From: Stigmatella erecta
GTDB taxonomy: Bacteria; Myxococcota; Myxococcia; Myxococcales; Myxococcaceae
Assembly: GCF_900111745.1 (NCBI RefSeq)
Contig: NZ_FOIJ01000002.1
Span: forward strand, 620,001-684,000
DNA: 64,000 bases
Direction of reading: 5' to 3'
Shown: piece by piece, positions 29,200-37,870 of the stretch
Layout: each line of letters begins with the position of its first letter
How positions within the stretch are numbered: position 1 is the stretch's first letter
The notes under the pieces: generated by a model
What the model was told of the DNA's origin: nothing
Databases searched by the model: none
What the model saw: the letters and a program-made list of their open reading frames with translations, nothing else
Made by a program: the position numbers and the translations under genes

Positions 29200-29229
29200 A
29201 TTAGATGGAATGGAGCCGTGGCCTGTCAA
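29200..29229 (-). promoter_or_regulatory. Sigma-70-type promoter of the pilB operon
   Basis: On the minus strand a perfect TTGACA (29224-29229) is followed after 18 bases by TCTAAT (29200-29205), one mismatch from the -10 consensus. Transcription would start near 29193, about 100 bases before the pilB ATG. It lies in the 195-bp gap between ribF and pilB. Motor genes would then be made under a housekeeping factor while pilin is under sigma-54. Confidence 0.65.
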
Positions 29230-29286
29230 GGTAAGCGCCCAATTCGTTCAGGTGGGCCAAACCATTGAATGGACATGGGAAATTCC

Positions 29287-30213
29287 TCAGATGTCTGCCC
29301 GGGCAATCACCGTGCGAGCAGCCTCGACGTCCCGCTTGATCTGCCCGGTCAGCTCTGCCACGGAGCCAAAGCGCTGCTCGGCGCGGAGCCGCTCCAGGAA
29401 CTGGACGCGCAGCTCCTTGCCGTAGAGGTCACCGCTGAAATCCAGCAGGTGCGCCTCGATGGTCACCTCGGAGCCGCCAAAGGTGGGCTTCACGCCGATG
29501 TTGGCCGCCCCGGGGCGCCAGAGGTGGGCAGGCTCGTCCTTCAGGCGCACGCGGATGGCGTAGACGCCCGGCGCGGGCCGCAGCTCGTTCTGGGTGTCCA
29601 CGTTGGCGGTGGGAAAGCCGATGCCCCGGCCCCGCCCCGCCCCCGTCACCACCATGCCGTCGAGATCAAACGGCCGCCCCAGCAGCCGCTGCGCCGCGCC
29701 CACGCGCCCCTCCAGGATGTACTCGCGCACCCGGCTGGAGGAGGCCACGACGCCATCCACGGTGACCGGGGCCACCTTGTGCACCTGGGCCCCGCGGCGC
29801 TGCGCCGCCTGCGCCAGGGTGTCCACCGTGCCCGAGCGCTTGGCGCCGTAGGTGAAGTCGCTGCCCACCACCAGGTGCTTGACGCCGAGCCCGTCCAGCA
29901 GCGCCTCCTCGAAGGCCTCGGCGGGGGTGCGCGCATACTCCCGGGAGAAGGGCTGCACCACCGCGGCGCTCAGGCCGCAGGCCTCGAAGAGCTCCAGCTT
30001 GCGCGGCAGCTGGGTGATGAGCTTGGGGGCCAGCTCCGGCTGGAGCACCTTGCCCGGGTGGGGCTGGAAGGTGAACGCGGCGGCGGCCACGCCGTGGCGG
30101 CGGGCCTCCGCGAACAAGGCCTGGTGGCCCACATGCACCCCATCGAAATTGCCCAACGCGAGCGCCCCGCCAGCCAGCTCCCGCGCCTCCGCCACCGAGT
30201 GGAAGACCTTCAT
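29287..30213 (-). CDS. ribF: Bifunctional riboflavin kinase / FAD synthetase
   Basis: Converts riboflavin to FMN and then FAD. The 308-residue product has the N-terminal nucleotidyl-transferase domain (LGNFDGVHVGHQALF with the HxGH-type motif near residue 27, and SSRVREYILEG ~155) and the C-terminal flavokinase domain (GRGRGIGFPTANVD ~190, and GVKPTFGG). The length is typical. Minus strand, between the divergent trmB and pilB; no operon partner is evident. Confidence 0.95.
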   Translation of the reverse strand: MKVFHSVAEARELAGGALALGNFDGVHVGHQALFAEARRHGVAAAAFTFQPHPGKVLQPELAPKLITQLPRKLELFEACGLSAAVVQPFSREYARTPAEAFEEALLDGLGVKHLVVGSDFTYGAKRSGTVDTLAQAAQRRGAQVHKVAPVTVDGVVASSSRVREYILEGRVGAAQRLLGRPFDLDGMVVTGAGRGRGIGFPTANVDTQNELRPAPGVYAIRVRLKDEPAHLWRPGAANIGVKPTFGGSEVTIEAHLLDFSGDLYGKELRVQFLERLRAEQRFGSVAELTGQIKRDVEAARTVIARADI

Positions 30214-30292
30214 GCCCCCCGGTATACCCCCAACCCCGCGCTTTTGCCCTGTTCAACACCCGCGCCCTCGTGCATAGAGCGCGGCCCACGCC

Positions 30293-30913
30293 ATGGCCCG
30301 TCCCCGCCTGCTGCCCGACCCGGTCGGGCTGAAGCTCATGAACCTGGAAGCGCCCCCGGACTGGGATGCCGAATTCGGCTTCCCGGGGCCCCTGGAGCTC
30401 GAGATCGGCTCCGGCGCGGGCGGCCACGCCCTGGAGTACTGCCGCCGCAACCCCGGCGTGCGCTACGTGGCCTTCGAGTGGCGCAAGAAGTACGCCCGCG
30501 ACACCCAGGCGCGCGGGGAGAAGATGGGCCTGAAGAACCTGCGCGTGCTCGAGGCCGATGCCCGCGCGGTGGTGCCCCGCCTGTTCGCCGCGGGCTCGCT
30601 GGCCGCCATCCACCTGCAGTTCCCGGATCCCTGGTGGAAGCGCGCCCACTTCAAGCGCGCCATCATCCTGCCCGAGTTCGCCCGCCTCCTGCTGGACAAG
30701 CTCGCCCCCGGGGGCCGGTTCGACATGCGCACCGACGTGGAGGACCGGGGCCAGGCCATGCTCGCCATCCTGGAGGAGGTGGGCTTCCACAACCCCCTGG
30801 GCCTGGGCGTCTTCCACCCGTATGAGCCCGAGGAGGTGCCCTCCACCCGGGAGCGCCGCTACCTCCAGAGCGGCGAGCCCGTCTACCGGGCCCGGCTGGT
30901 CAAGCCTGGCTAA
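30293..30913 (+). CDS. trmB: tRNA (guanine-N7)-methyltransferase
   Basis: SAM-dependent methylation of G46 in tRNA. The 206-residue product has the SAM-binding motif LELEIGSGAGGHALEY (~residue 32-47), the TrmB signature LQFPDPWWKRAHFKRAII (~residue 110) and a C-terminal region typical of the family (TSTRERRYLQSGEPVYRARL-like end). Divergent from ribF across 79 bp. Confidence 0.93.
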   Translation: MARPRLLPDPVGLKLMNLEAPPDWDAEFGFPGPLELEIGSGAGGHALEYCRRNPGVRYVAFEWRKKYARDTQARGEKMGLKNLRVLEADARAVVPRLFAAGSLAAIHLQFPDPWWKRAHFKRAIILPEFARLLLDKLAPGGRFDMRTDVEDRGQAMLAILEEVGFHNPLGLGVFHPYEPEEVPSTRERRYLQSGEPVYRARLVKPG

Positions 30914-30997
30914 GTGCCCGGCAAGAGGGGAGACTTGGCATCTCCGGATTCTCCAGTGAGAATTGGAAGGCTTGCGCGGCAGGAGGGTTCTCCCAGC

Positions 30998-32041
30998 GTG
31001 ATGACGCCGGACAGTTCCAACAGGAGGACGCCCGAGGGCAACCGCCGCGCCGGGAGCGAGGGCGCGGGCCGCACCGTGCTCATCGTGGACGATGACCCCG
31101 CGCACGTGCAGCACGTGCGCGAGGGGCTGGCCCCCCAGGGCTACCGCTTCCGGGAGGCGCGCGATGGCGCCCAGGCGCTGTCGGCCATCCGCGAGCACCG
31201 GCCGGACCTCATCCTCATGGATGTGGAGATGCCGGGGCTGGGCGGGGTGGAGGTGTGCCGCATCGTCAAGGCCAACGCGGGCGAGGGCGGCTTCGGCTTC
31301 ATCCCCGTCATCCTCATGACGGCGCGCCAGGCGGCCGGCAAGGTGGAGGGGCTGGAGCTGGGGGCGGATGACTACCTGGTCAAGCCCTTCGACATGCTGG
31401 AGCTGTCGGCGCGGGTGAAGTCCATGCTGCGCCTCAAGGCGCTCCAGGACGCGCTCATCGAGAAGAACCGCGAGCTGGACCGGGCCAACAAGGAGCTGGC
31501 CCGCAAGCGCGAGGAGCTGCTGACGCTCAGCCGCACCGACCCCCTCACCAGCCTGTCCAACCGCCGCTACTTCGAGGAGCGGCTGGGCGAGGAGTTCGCC
31601 CGGGCCCGGCGCTACCGCTCGGCCCTGTCGCTGGTGATGCTGGACATCGACCACTTCAAGCGCATCAACGACACGTACGGCCACCCCTTCGGCGACGAGG
31701 TGCTGCGCGCCGTGGCCCTGGCGTCCCGGGCCCGGTTGCGGGAGGTGGACCTGCTGGCCCGCTACGGGGGAGAGGAGCTCATCGCCCTGCTGCCGGAGAC
31801 CTCCCCCGCCGACGCGCTGCGGGCGTGCGAGCGGGTGCGCGAGGCCATCGAGGCGCTCACCCTGGACTACCGCGCGAGCGACGGGACGCAGCAGACGGTG
31901 CGCTGCACGGCCTCCCTGGGGCTCGCGTCCCTGCCCAGCCCGGGACTGCAGACGGCCGAGGACCTGATGCGCGCGGCGGACGAGAGCCTCTACCGGGCCA
32001 AGGAAGCAGGCCGCAACCGTGTTCGCCAGCATGAGGAGTGA
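30998..32041 (+). CDS. Response regulator with diguanylate cyclase (GGDEF) output
   Basis: Makes c-di-GMP in response to phosphorylation. I use the GTG at 30998, 11 bases after AGGAGG; ATG 31001 is the next codon, and the longer frame from 30914 adds a low-complexity leader. The receiver domain (~27-145) has LIVDDDP, phospho-Asp in LILMDVEMPG and Lys in YLVKPFD. A coiled-coil linker (~150-180) leads to the GGDEF domain (~185-345) with DPLTSLSNRRYFEE, an active GGEEL site and an intact inhibitory RxxD (REVD) five residues before it. It should therefore be catalytically active and product-inhibited. The kinase is not adjacent. c-di-GMP affects pilus output in myxobacteria, so the position near pilB is suggestive. 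Confidence 0.9.
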   Translation: MMTPDSSNRRTPEGNRRAGSEGAGRTVLIVDDDPAHVQHVREGLAPQGYRFREARDGAQALSAIREHRPDLILMDVEMPGLGGVEVCRIVKANAGEGGFGFIPVILMTARQAAGKVEGLELGADDYLVKPFDMLELSARVKSMLRLKALQDALIEKNRELDRANKELARKREELLTLSRTDPLTSLSNRRYFEERLGEEFARARRYRSALSLVMLDIDHFKRINDTYGHPFGDEVLRAVALASRARLREVDLLARYGGEELIALLPETSPADALRACERVREAIEALTLDYRASDGTQQTVRCTASLGLASLPSPGLQTAEDLMRAADESLYRAKEAGRNRVRQHEE

Positions 32042-32088
32042 CACCATGCCGCTTTGCGCGCGGCCCGCTTTGGCCTAGATCTCCCGCC

Positions 32089-32490
32089 ATGCGACCGTCC
32101 GCGATGTCCCTGCTGCTCCTGGCCCTGCTGGCCCTCACCGGTTGTGGCCAGAACACACCCGTGACGGCCTACAAGGCTTTCCACGCCCAGGTACAGAAGC
32201 GCGACTACAAGAAGGCCTATGCGGCCCTCTCCCAGGCCACCCAGGAGCAGATCGCCGGGCAGGCCCAGGCCGTGCAGCAGGCCTCGGGGGGCGCGGTGAA
32301 GGCCGAGCCCTATGAGCTATTCTTCTCGAATTCCGCGTTGCCGCCCGATGTCACCGAGGCCACGCTGCTCCGGGAGGAGGGCGACAAGGCAACCGTGCGC
32401 GTGCTTTTCTCGGGTCAAACTCGCGAGGTCCGGCTGGTCCGGGAGGGCTCCGAGTGGAAGATTGATTTATCAGATTCCATCAAGCCATGA
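32089..32490 (+). CDS. Small lipoprotein, unknown function
   Basis: 133 residues. The ATG at 32089 gives a lipoprotein signal ([20 protein letters not shown], lipobox LTGC at ~residue 18). The mature part ([22 protein letters not shown] then strands ending in [13 protein letters not shown]) has the layout of the small NTF2-like/DUF4878-type lipoproteins, a helical start with a curved sheet. Function unknown. It follows the GGDEF gene by 47 bp on the same strand. Confidence 0.75.
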   Translation: MRPSAMSLLLLALLALTGCGQNTPVTAYKAFHAQVQKRDYKKAYAALSQATQEQIAGQAQAVQQASGGAVKAEPYELFFSNSALPPDVTEATLLREEGDKATVRVLFSGQTREVRLVREGSEWKIDLSDSIKP

Positions 32491-32535
32491 GCCAGGATGC
32501 TCCCCTGAGCCCTGGCTATCAGGTAACGTGAAACC

Positions 32536-33714
32536 GTGAACGATCGGAAGCCACGGCGGATAGCTCCCGCAGTCGAGGTCATCCGGCGCCCTGCTGCCAC
32601 TCCGCAGAGTGCCCCCTCGTCGACGCAGACCGCCGGCGTCAGTCCCAGTCCCTCCCCTCGCCCCGTCACGCCCCGTGCTCCCGGGGGCGCCCCGGTGGCC
32701 CCGAGCGCCCCCGTGGCGCCGAGTGCCCCCGTCACGCCCAGCACGGCGGTGGCGCCCAGCGCGCCGGTCGCGCCCAGCGCGCCGGTGACGCCGAGCGCGC
32801 CGGTGACGCCGAGCGCCTCGCCGAGCCCCCGGCCCACCGCGCCCGTGCCCCGGGTGCCGGTGGCGCCCCGGGCTCCGGGCGCCGCCCCCGGGTTCGCGCC
32901 CCGGCCCATGGGGGGCAGGCCGCCCATGCGCTCGGGCCCTCCCCGCCCGCCGCCCACCCCCGAGCAGATCCAGGCGCTGGCCCAGCGTGAGCACGTCCCG
33001 GCCCGCATCGCCAAGGGCGAGCTGGAAGGGAAGATGAAGTGCCGCATCTGGCGCAAGCTCCACGCCGAGGAGGCCAAGCGCTTCGACCAGGTGTACGCGC
33101 TGATGGGCCAGCACCCCGGCCTGTCGCTCGGCGATGGGTTCGGCGTCGTCCAGAGCGGGATGACCGTGGCCGAGTTCATGGCCCGCAAGGAGCGCACCCA
33201 GCGCAAGGCGGCCATCAAGCAGGCCCGGGGCGAGGTGGACAACGAGGCCATCTCCGCCTTCCTCGCCGCGCTCGTGGCCTCCAAGCCCGAGATGGCCGTG
33301 GTGCTCGCCGAGCGCACGGTGCTCGACTCGCTCGTGTCCGAGGAGCCCATCTCCTTCTCCTTCGAGCGGACGGGGCGGATGGAGAAGCTCCAGGTGGTGC
33401 TGCTCACCCGCCGCAGCGAGTGGGAGAAGCTGCTGCCCACCCTCGAGCGCGACTCCAAGCTGACCCAGAAGCCCGCCAACGTGGCCCGCCAGCCCGACAA
33501 GCGCCCCTACTCGGACCCGCGCCCTTTCCTTCCGCAGGTGGGCCAGAAGGTGCGGCTGGTGCTGCGCAACGGCATTACGCTGACCCAGCCCCTGCTCAAG
33601 GCAGGGCGGTTTGACCTGCTCCTGGGCCAGCCGGGCAACGAGCTCTTCGTGCCCCTCCATGCCATCCTGCGCTTCGAGCCGGCCGCCCAGGAGCCCGAGC
33701 CCGAGACGCCATGA
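32536..33714 (+). CDS. Hypothetical protein with Ala/Pro hexapeptide repeats and possible Sm/Hfq-like C-terminal domain
   Basis: 392 residues, no signal peptide. Residues 1-140 are Pro/Ala-rich and include seven tandem [12 protein letters not shown]-type repeats. Residues ~140-330 form a helical, basic region ([34 protein letters not shown]) with a strand segment after it. The last ~55 residues ([19 protein letters not shown] through [19 protein letters not shown]) read like an Sm fold: a five-stranded pattern with the NGI turn, a FDLLL strand and a closing HAI strand, all seen in Hfq. RNA binding would be inference. The stop overlaps the next start by four bases. Confidence 0.75.
   Translation: MNDRKPRRIAPAVEVIRRPAATPQSAPSSTQTAGVSPSPSPRPVTPRAPGGAPVAPSAPVAPSAPVTPSTAVAPSAPVAPSAPVTPSAPVTPSASPSPRPTAPVPRVPVAPRAPGAAPGFAPRPMGGRPPMRSGPPRPPPTPEQIQALAQREHVPARIAKGELEGKMKCRIWRKLHAEEAKRFDQVYALMGQHPGLSLGDGFGVVQSGMTVAEFMARKERTQRKAAIKQARGEVDNEAISAFLAALVASKPEMAVVLAERTVLDSLVSEEPISFSFERTGRMEKLQVVLLTRRSEWEKLLPTLERDSKLTQKPANVARQPDKRPYSDPRPFLPQVGQKVRLVLRNGITLTQPLLKAGRFDLLLGQPGNELFVPLHAILRFEPAAQEPEPETP
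32689..32814 (+). repeat. Seven tandem 18-bp repeats in coding sequence
   Basis: Seven contiguous 18-bp units encode APVAPS or APVTPS (one unit TAVAPS). The last two units are identical in DNA, suggesting recent expansion. The repeats stay in frame, so they lengthen a flexible linker. They are not a CRISPR array because there are no spacers. Confidence 0.85.
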
Positions 33715-34145
33715 GGCCGTCGATGCACTTCTTCTCCAAGCTCATCAAGCCCCTGCTGGCGCTCGCCGCCGCGGGGTTGATGCTCCAGGCCTCCCAGGGG
33801 TGCACGGAGGCCAAGGCCCCGGCGGCCGCGGCCCCCACCGCGGCCCCGGCCCCCAAGCCCCGCGCGCCCGGGGAGGGCCCCCGGGTCATCCCCCTGGACG
33901 TCACGGAGAAGGGCTACGAGCCCAGCCCCATCTCGCTCAACAAGGACGAGCCGGTGAAGCTGGTGGTGACCCGGAAGACGGACCACACCTGCGCCACCGA
34001 GATCATCATGAAGGACTACGGCATCAACACGCCGCTGCCGCTCGGTGAGCCGGTGGAGATCGCCTTCACGCCCAACAAGGCCGGCACCCTGACCTACGGC
34101 TGCGCCATGGGGCAGATGATCAGCGGCACCTTCCTGGTCGAGTAG
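33711..34145 (+). CDS. Cupredoxin-domain exported protein (probable copper-binding lipoprotein)
   Basis: 144 residues with an N-terminal export signal (FFSKLIKPLLALAAAGLMLQASQGC). The Cys could be lipidated, but the lipobox (SQGC) is imperfect. After an Ala/Pro linker, the domain VIPLDVTEKGYEPSPISLNKDEPVKLVV through TLTYGCAMGQMISGTFLVE has the cupredoxin-1 layout, with possible metal ligands in DHTCATE and GCAMGQM (His, Cys, Cys, Met). A role in periplasmic copper handling or electron transfer is inferred. Start overlaps the previous stop (ATGA); a second ATG at 33723 is possible. Confidence 0.8.
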   Translation: MRPSMHFFSKLIKPLLALAAAGLMLQASQGCTEAKAPAAAAPTAAPAPKPRAPGEGPRVIPLDVTEKGYEPSPISLNKDEPVKLVVTRKTDHTCATEIIMKDYGINTPLPLGEPVEIAFTPNKAGTLTYGCAMGQMISGTFLVE

Positions 34146-34165
34146 GGCCAGACCCGGCGCGTCTC

Positions 34166-37111
34166 ATGAGCCGCGCTGCGGAACTGTTCACTCGGCACGT
34201 CTTCCTGGATCTCGAAACCACGGGGCTCGACCCGCGCGTGGACGAGGTCATCGAGCTGGGGGCGCTCTTCTTCGAGCACGGCCAGGAGGTGCGCCGCCTC
34301 ACCCGGCTGTACGCGCCCTCCCGCCCCCTGCCCCTCACCATCCGCCGGCTCACGGGCATCGACGATGCGATGCTCGCCGGCAAGCCCCGCTTCGGCAGCG
34401 ACTTGGACGCGCTGCGCGAGGCGCTCACCGGCTGGACGGTGGTGGCGCACAACGCTCCTTTCGAGAAGGGCTTCCTGCCCAAGCTGCTGGGCCCCATCCG
34501 CGCCCCGGTCATCGACTCGTGCGAGCTGCTGCACTACCTGCACCCGGAGCTGTCCAGCCACTCGCTGGAGGCGATGATGCGCTGGGCGGGGCTCAAGCCG
34601 CGCAGCACCCACCGCGCGGAGACGGACTGCGAGGCCACCGCCGCGGTGCTGATGCATGCCTTGGGCGAGTGCATCCGGACCGGGCGGGCCGATGACGTCT
34701 CGGACCTGCTCGCCATCCTGGACCCGCAGGCGCGGGGCGGGCTGCGGCTCGCCCAGGTGGAGGCGGGCGAGGCCGTGGCGGAGGCCTCCCCGGAGGAGCG
34801 CCCCCTGCTCGCGCTCTTGCACCGCCTGTGGGACGCGTGCCGGACGACGGCCGTGGCCCTGACGCTGGAGCGCACCGGCGGCTTTCTCCCGGGCCAGCCC
34901 GGGCGCCTGCGCGCCGGAGGGGCCCAGGCGCTCCCCGAGCCCGAGGAGGGCACCCCCGTGCAGCCGGTGCGGGCCGAGGAGGTGCAGGCCCTGCTGGGGC
35001 CGGGCGGCGCGCTGGAGCGCTCGGTGGAGGGCTTCGCCAGCCGGCCCGCCCAGCTCGACATGGCGCAGGCGGTGGCCCGCACGCTGTCGGAAGGGGGGCG
35101 GCTCGCGGTGGAGGCGGGCACCGGCACGGGCAAGTCGCTGGCCTACCTGGCCCCGGCGGCGCTGTTCGCCGCGCGCAATGGGCGCAAGGTCGGCGTGGCC
35201 CCGCACACGAAGACGCTGCAGGACCAGCTCATCGACAAGGACCTGCCCCGGCTGCACCGCGCCACGGGTGGCGCCTTCGGCTACGCGCTGCTCAAGGGCC
35301 AGACGAACTACCTCTGCCGCCGGCGCGCGCTGGATGCCACGCTGGCCGAGCCGGGCATGCGGCACGAGGCCCGGGCCCCCCGCGCCTACCTGCGGGCCTT
35401 CCTGCGCCGCAGCCCGGACGGGGACCTGGACAAGCTGAGCCACTGGTTCCGCGAGCGCTTCCCGGTGCTGGGCGCGCTGGTGCCCTCGGTCCGCTCCGAG
35501 GCCTCCACCACGCTGGGCGAGAAGTGCCCGCACCACCGCCGCTGCTACTACCACTCGGCGGTGGCCCAGGCGCGCGCCGCCGACGTGCTCGTCATCAACC
35601 AGTCCCTCGCCTTCGCCTGGCCGCAGCGCTACCCGAAGCTGGACCACCTGGTGCTGGACGAGGCGCACGAGGTGGAGGACGTGGCCACCACCGCGCTCAC
35701 GCGGGAGCTGTCGGACACGGCCTTCGCCCGGCTCACCGAGCGGCTCCACGGCCGCGATGGGCGGCATGGCTTCTTCGCGGAGCTGCGGCGGGCGCTGGCC
35801 AGCACGCGCCGGGCCGAGGCCAAGGTGCTGATGAGCGAGGTGGAGTCCGCGCTCCACGCCGTGCTCGCCGTGGCGAGAGACCTCGGCGAGCGGGTGACCG
35901 CCCTGTGCGAGCCGGCCGCCTCCCCCTCCGAGGACTCGGACGAGACGGCCTATGCGCCGGAGCTCCGGGTGACGGCGGCCGTGAGGGCCTGGCCCACCTG
36001 GGCCCCCGTGCACGAGGGCTTGAAGGACATGGGGGAGGCCCTGAAGGAGCTTCACAAGCTGCTCGCGGTGCGCACCCTGGAGCTGCTCCCGGAGCTGGCG
36101 GCGCGGCAACCCGCGGTGGAGCGGGAGCTGTCCGGGGCCGTCTCGGAGCTGGCCGAGCTGACGGGGCTCGCGGAGGAGCTCTCCGGGGAGCCCTCCCGGA
36201 GCCGGTGCTATGCGGCCACGGCGGAGCCCCGGCGAAGCCGCTGGAGCCTGGGGGCCCAGCCGGTGGACATCTCCGCCTTCGTCTCGACGGAGTTCGCCAC
36301 GCAGAAGCGGGCCCTGGTGCTCACCTCCGCCACGCTGAGCACGGGGCCCGAGAGCCCCTTCGTCCTCAAGCGGCTGGGGCTGCTGGCGCGCGGCGAGGTG
36401 CCCGCCCCGCGGCTCCTGCGCGCCCCCTCCCCGTTCCAGCTCCGCAAGCAGGCGCTGGTGGTGCTGGTGACGGATGCGCCGCGCGCCCACGAGGAGCCGT
36501 TCATCGAGTGGGCCGCCCTGCGCATCTCCGGGCTCGCCCAGGTCATGGGCGGCCGGGTGCTGGGCCTGTTCGCCTCCACCCGGCGCCTGGAGCGCATCGC
36601 CCGGGACGTGCAGGCGCGGCTGGACCCGTGGGGCATCGAGGTGATGCGGCAGACGCGGGGGCACGGCCGCTCCCTGGCGGCCCGCCAGGAGCGGGACTCG
36701 GGCACGGTGCTCCTGGGGACCAAGAGCTTCTGGCAGGGGGTGGACATCCCCGGCCGGGGCGTGGGGTGCGTCTTCATCGACAAGCTGCCGCTGGAGCCTG
36801 CCTCCCGGCCCCTGGTGGCCGCCCGGGAGGAGACGCTGGCGCGCGGCGGCAGCGAGTACCTGGGCTTCCTCCAGTACCGGATGCCCCGGGCGCTGCTGCT
36901 GCTCCGGCAGGGCGTCGGGCGGCTCATCCGCGCCCACGCTGACCGGGGGGTGGTGGTGATCGCCGACCCGGGCCACCCGAGCTACCGCCAGCACCTGCTC
37001 GACGCGCTGGCCGGCTACCGGGTGGAGGCACTGCCCTGGGCCCAGGCCCGGCGCAAGCTGCACACGGAGCTCCAGGAGATGGGGCTCACCGTGGAGCGCC
37101 CCCGCTCCTGA
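34166..37111 (+). CDS. DinG/YoaA-family helicase with N-terminal DnaQ-like exonuclease domain
   Basis: 981 residues. Residues ~8-175 are a DnaQ-like 3'-5' exonuclease domain: ExoI FLDLETTGLD, ExoII-like AHNAPFEKGFL and ExoIII HRAETDCEA. The rest is a superfamily 2 helicase of the XPD/DinG type with Walker A EAGTGTGKSLAYL (~residue 318), DEAH in VLDEAHEVED (~500) and a C-terminal GTKSFWQGVDIPG and RQGVGRLIR motif VI. Such fusions act in DNA repair. Two oddities: ExoII has Glu where Asp is usual, and the Fe-S region has three of the four expected Cys (NYLC, then KCPHHRRC, with Thr where one more Cys is usual). The protein starts 20 bp after the cupredoxin gene. Confidence 0.9.
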   Translation: MSRAAELFTRHVFLDLETTGLDPRVDEVIELGALFFEHGQEVRRLTRLYAPSRPLPLTIRRLTGIDDAMLAGKPRFGSDLDALREALTGWTVVAHNAPFEKGFLPKLLGPIRAPVIDSCELLHYLHPELSSHSLEAMMRWAGLKPRSTHRAETDCEATAAVLMHALGECIRTGRADDVSDLLAILDPQARGGLRLAQVEAGEAVAEASPEERPLLALLHRLWDACRTTAVALTLERTGGFLPGQPGRLRAGGAQALPEPEEGTPVQPVRAEEVQALLGPGGALERSVEGFASRPAQLDMAQAVARTLSEGGRLAVEAGTGTGKSLAYLAPAALFAARNGRKVGVAPHTKTLQDQLIDKDLPRLHRATGGAFGYALLKGQTNYLCRRRALDATLAEPGMRHEARAPRAYLRAFLRRSPDGDLDKLSHWFRERFPVLGALVPSVRSEASTTLGEKCPHHRRCYYHSAVAQARAADVLVINQSLAFAWPQRYPKLDHLVLDEAHEVEDVATTALTRELSDTAFARLTERLHGRDGRHGFFAELRRALASTRRAEAKVLMSEVESALHAVLAVARDLGERVTALCEPAASPSEDSDETAYAPELRVTAAVRAWPTWAPVHEGLKDMGEALKELHKLLAVRTLELLPELAARQPAVERELSGAVSELAELTGLAEELSGEPSRSRCYAATAEPRRSRWSLGAQPVDISAFVSTEFATQKRALVLTSATLSTGPESPFVLKRLGLLARGEVPAPRLLRAPSPFQLRKQALVVLVTDAPRAHEEPFIEWAALRISGLAQVMGGRVLGLFASTRRLERIARDVQARLDPWGIEVMRQTRGHGRSLAARQERDSGTVLLGTKSFWQGVDIPGRGVGCVFIDKLPLEPASRPLVAAREETLARGGSEYLGFLQYRMPRALLLLRQGVGRLIRAHADRGVVVIADPGHPSYRQHLLDALAGYRVEALPWAQARRKLHTELQEMGLTVERPRS

Positions 37112-37138
37112 AGCCCCCGGCACCGGGGGCCCCCGGGC

Positions 37139-37867
37139 CTACAACCGGGCGCGGAACCGGCTCTCCAGGCCCTTGAGGTCCTCCACCCAGTCGCCCTGGA
37201 TGCCCTGCTGCTTCGCGCGCTCCAGCGCGTGCTGGAGCACCAGCACATCGTCCTCCTGCTGCTTGCGCAGCCCGGCGATCATGCTGCGCGTCGCATCGAA
37301 GATGTCCTTCAGCTCGTCCTTCTCGCGCAGGCCGTAGGCCGGCGGGCGGAACTGCCCCGCGGACACCTCGTTCACCATGCGCCGGATGCGCATCAGGGGC
37401 CCCGCCACCCGGTGCGTCAGCACGATGGTGGTCAGCGAAATGATGACGATGAAACCGATGAGGCACCCCACGAAGACGAGCCACATGAGCTGCTGGCGGC
37501 GCACCAGCTCCGCGCCCTGCGCGGCCACCGCGGCGCGCTCCGCCTCGTAGCGCTCGTCAATGGCCTTGGAGGTGGCCTGGAGCTGGGCCACGAACACCGG
37601 GTCCCCCATCTTCTGGAGCAGCTCGTTGGAGAGCGTGGCGTTGGACAGCTCGCGGCTGGCCTGGGCGGCGAGCGAGCGGGCATGCAGCGACGCGCTGGCC
37701 TCGTTCACCAGCGCCTGGGCGCTCTGGAAGAGGAACGCGCCCAAGAGCGCCGCCAGCACCATCGACACGGAGACCAGGTAGATGGCGAACTTGAACTGAA
37801 CGCGCGGCTCGATGAGGAAGTTGCGCCACCGGCGCTTCTTGCTGGGATCCTGGGGGTACTTGGACAT
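37139..37867 (-). CDS. Membrane HAMP-domain protein without output domain
   Basis: 242 residues. A basic N-terminus (KKRRWRNFLIEPRVQFK) precedes membrane segment 1 (~26-48), a periplasmic helical region of about 75 residues, membrane segment 2 (~127-152) and a HAMP domain (AGPLMRIRRMVNEVSAGQF, ~155-205). The protein ends with a coiled coil of about 40 residues, with no kinase, GGDEF or chemotaxis output. It may act through protein contacts or as a signal adaptor. It lies 3 bp after the HEAT-repeat gene on the same strand, so the pair is probably co-expressed. Confidence 0.8.
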   Translation of the reverse strand: MSKYPQDPSKKRRWRNFLIEPRVQFKFAIYLVSVSMVLAALLGAFLFQSAQALVNEASASLHARSLAAQASRELSNATLSNELLQKMGDPVFVAQLQATSKAIDERYEAERAAVAAQGAELVRRQQLMWLVFVGCLIGFIVIISLTTIVLTHRVAGPLMRIRRMVNEVSAGQFRPPAYGLREKDELKDIFDATRSMIAGLRKQQEDDVLVLQHALERAKQQGIQGDWVEDLKGLESRFRARL

Positions 37868-37870
37868 GAC

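Noticed and set aside
32689-32814. Short regular repeats considered as a CRISPR array
   Set aside because: Units are contiguous 18-mers without spacers and stay in the coding frame; they are a coding tandem repeat. No CRISPR array or cas gene was seen anywhere in the window.
34094-37123. A 1009-codon minus-strand frame over the DinG-like gene
   Set aside because: Shadow of the helicase reading frame; sequence is Arg/Gly/His/Gln-rich with no motif.
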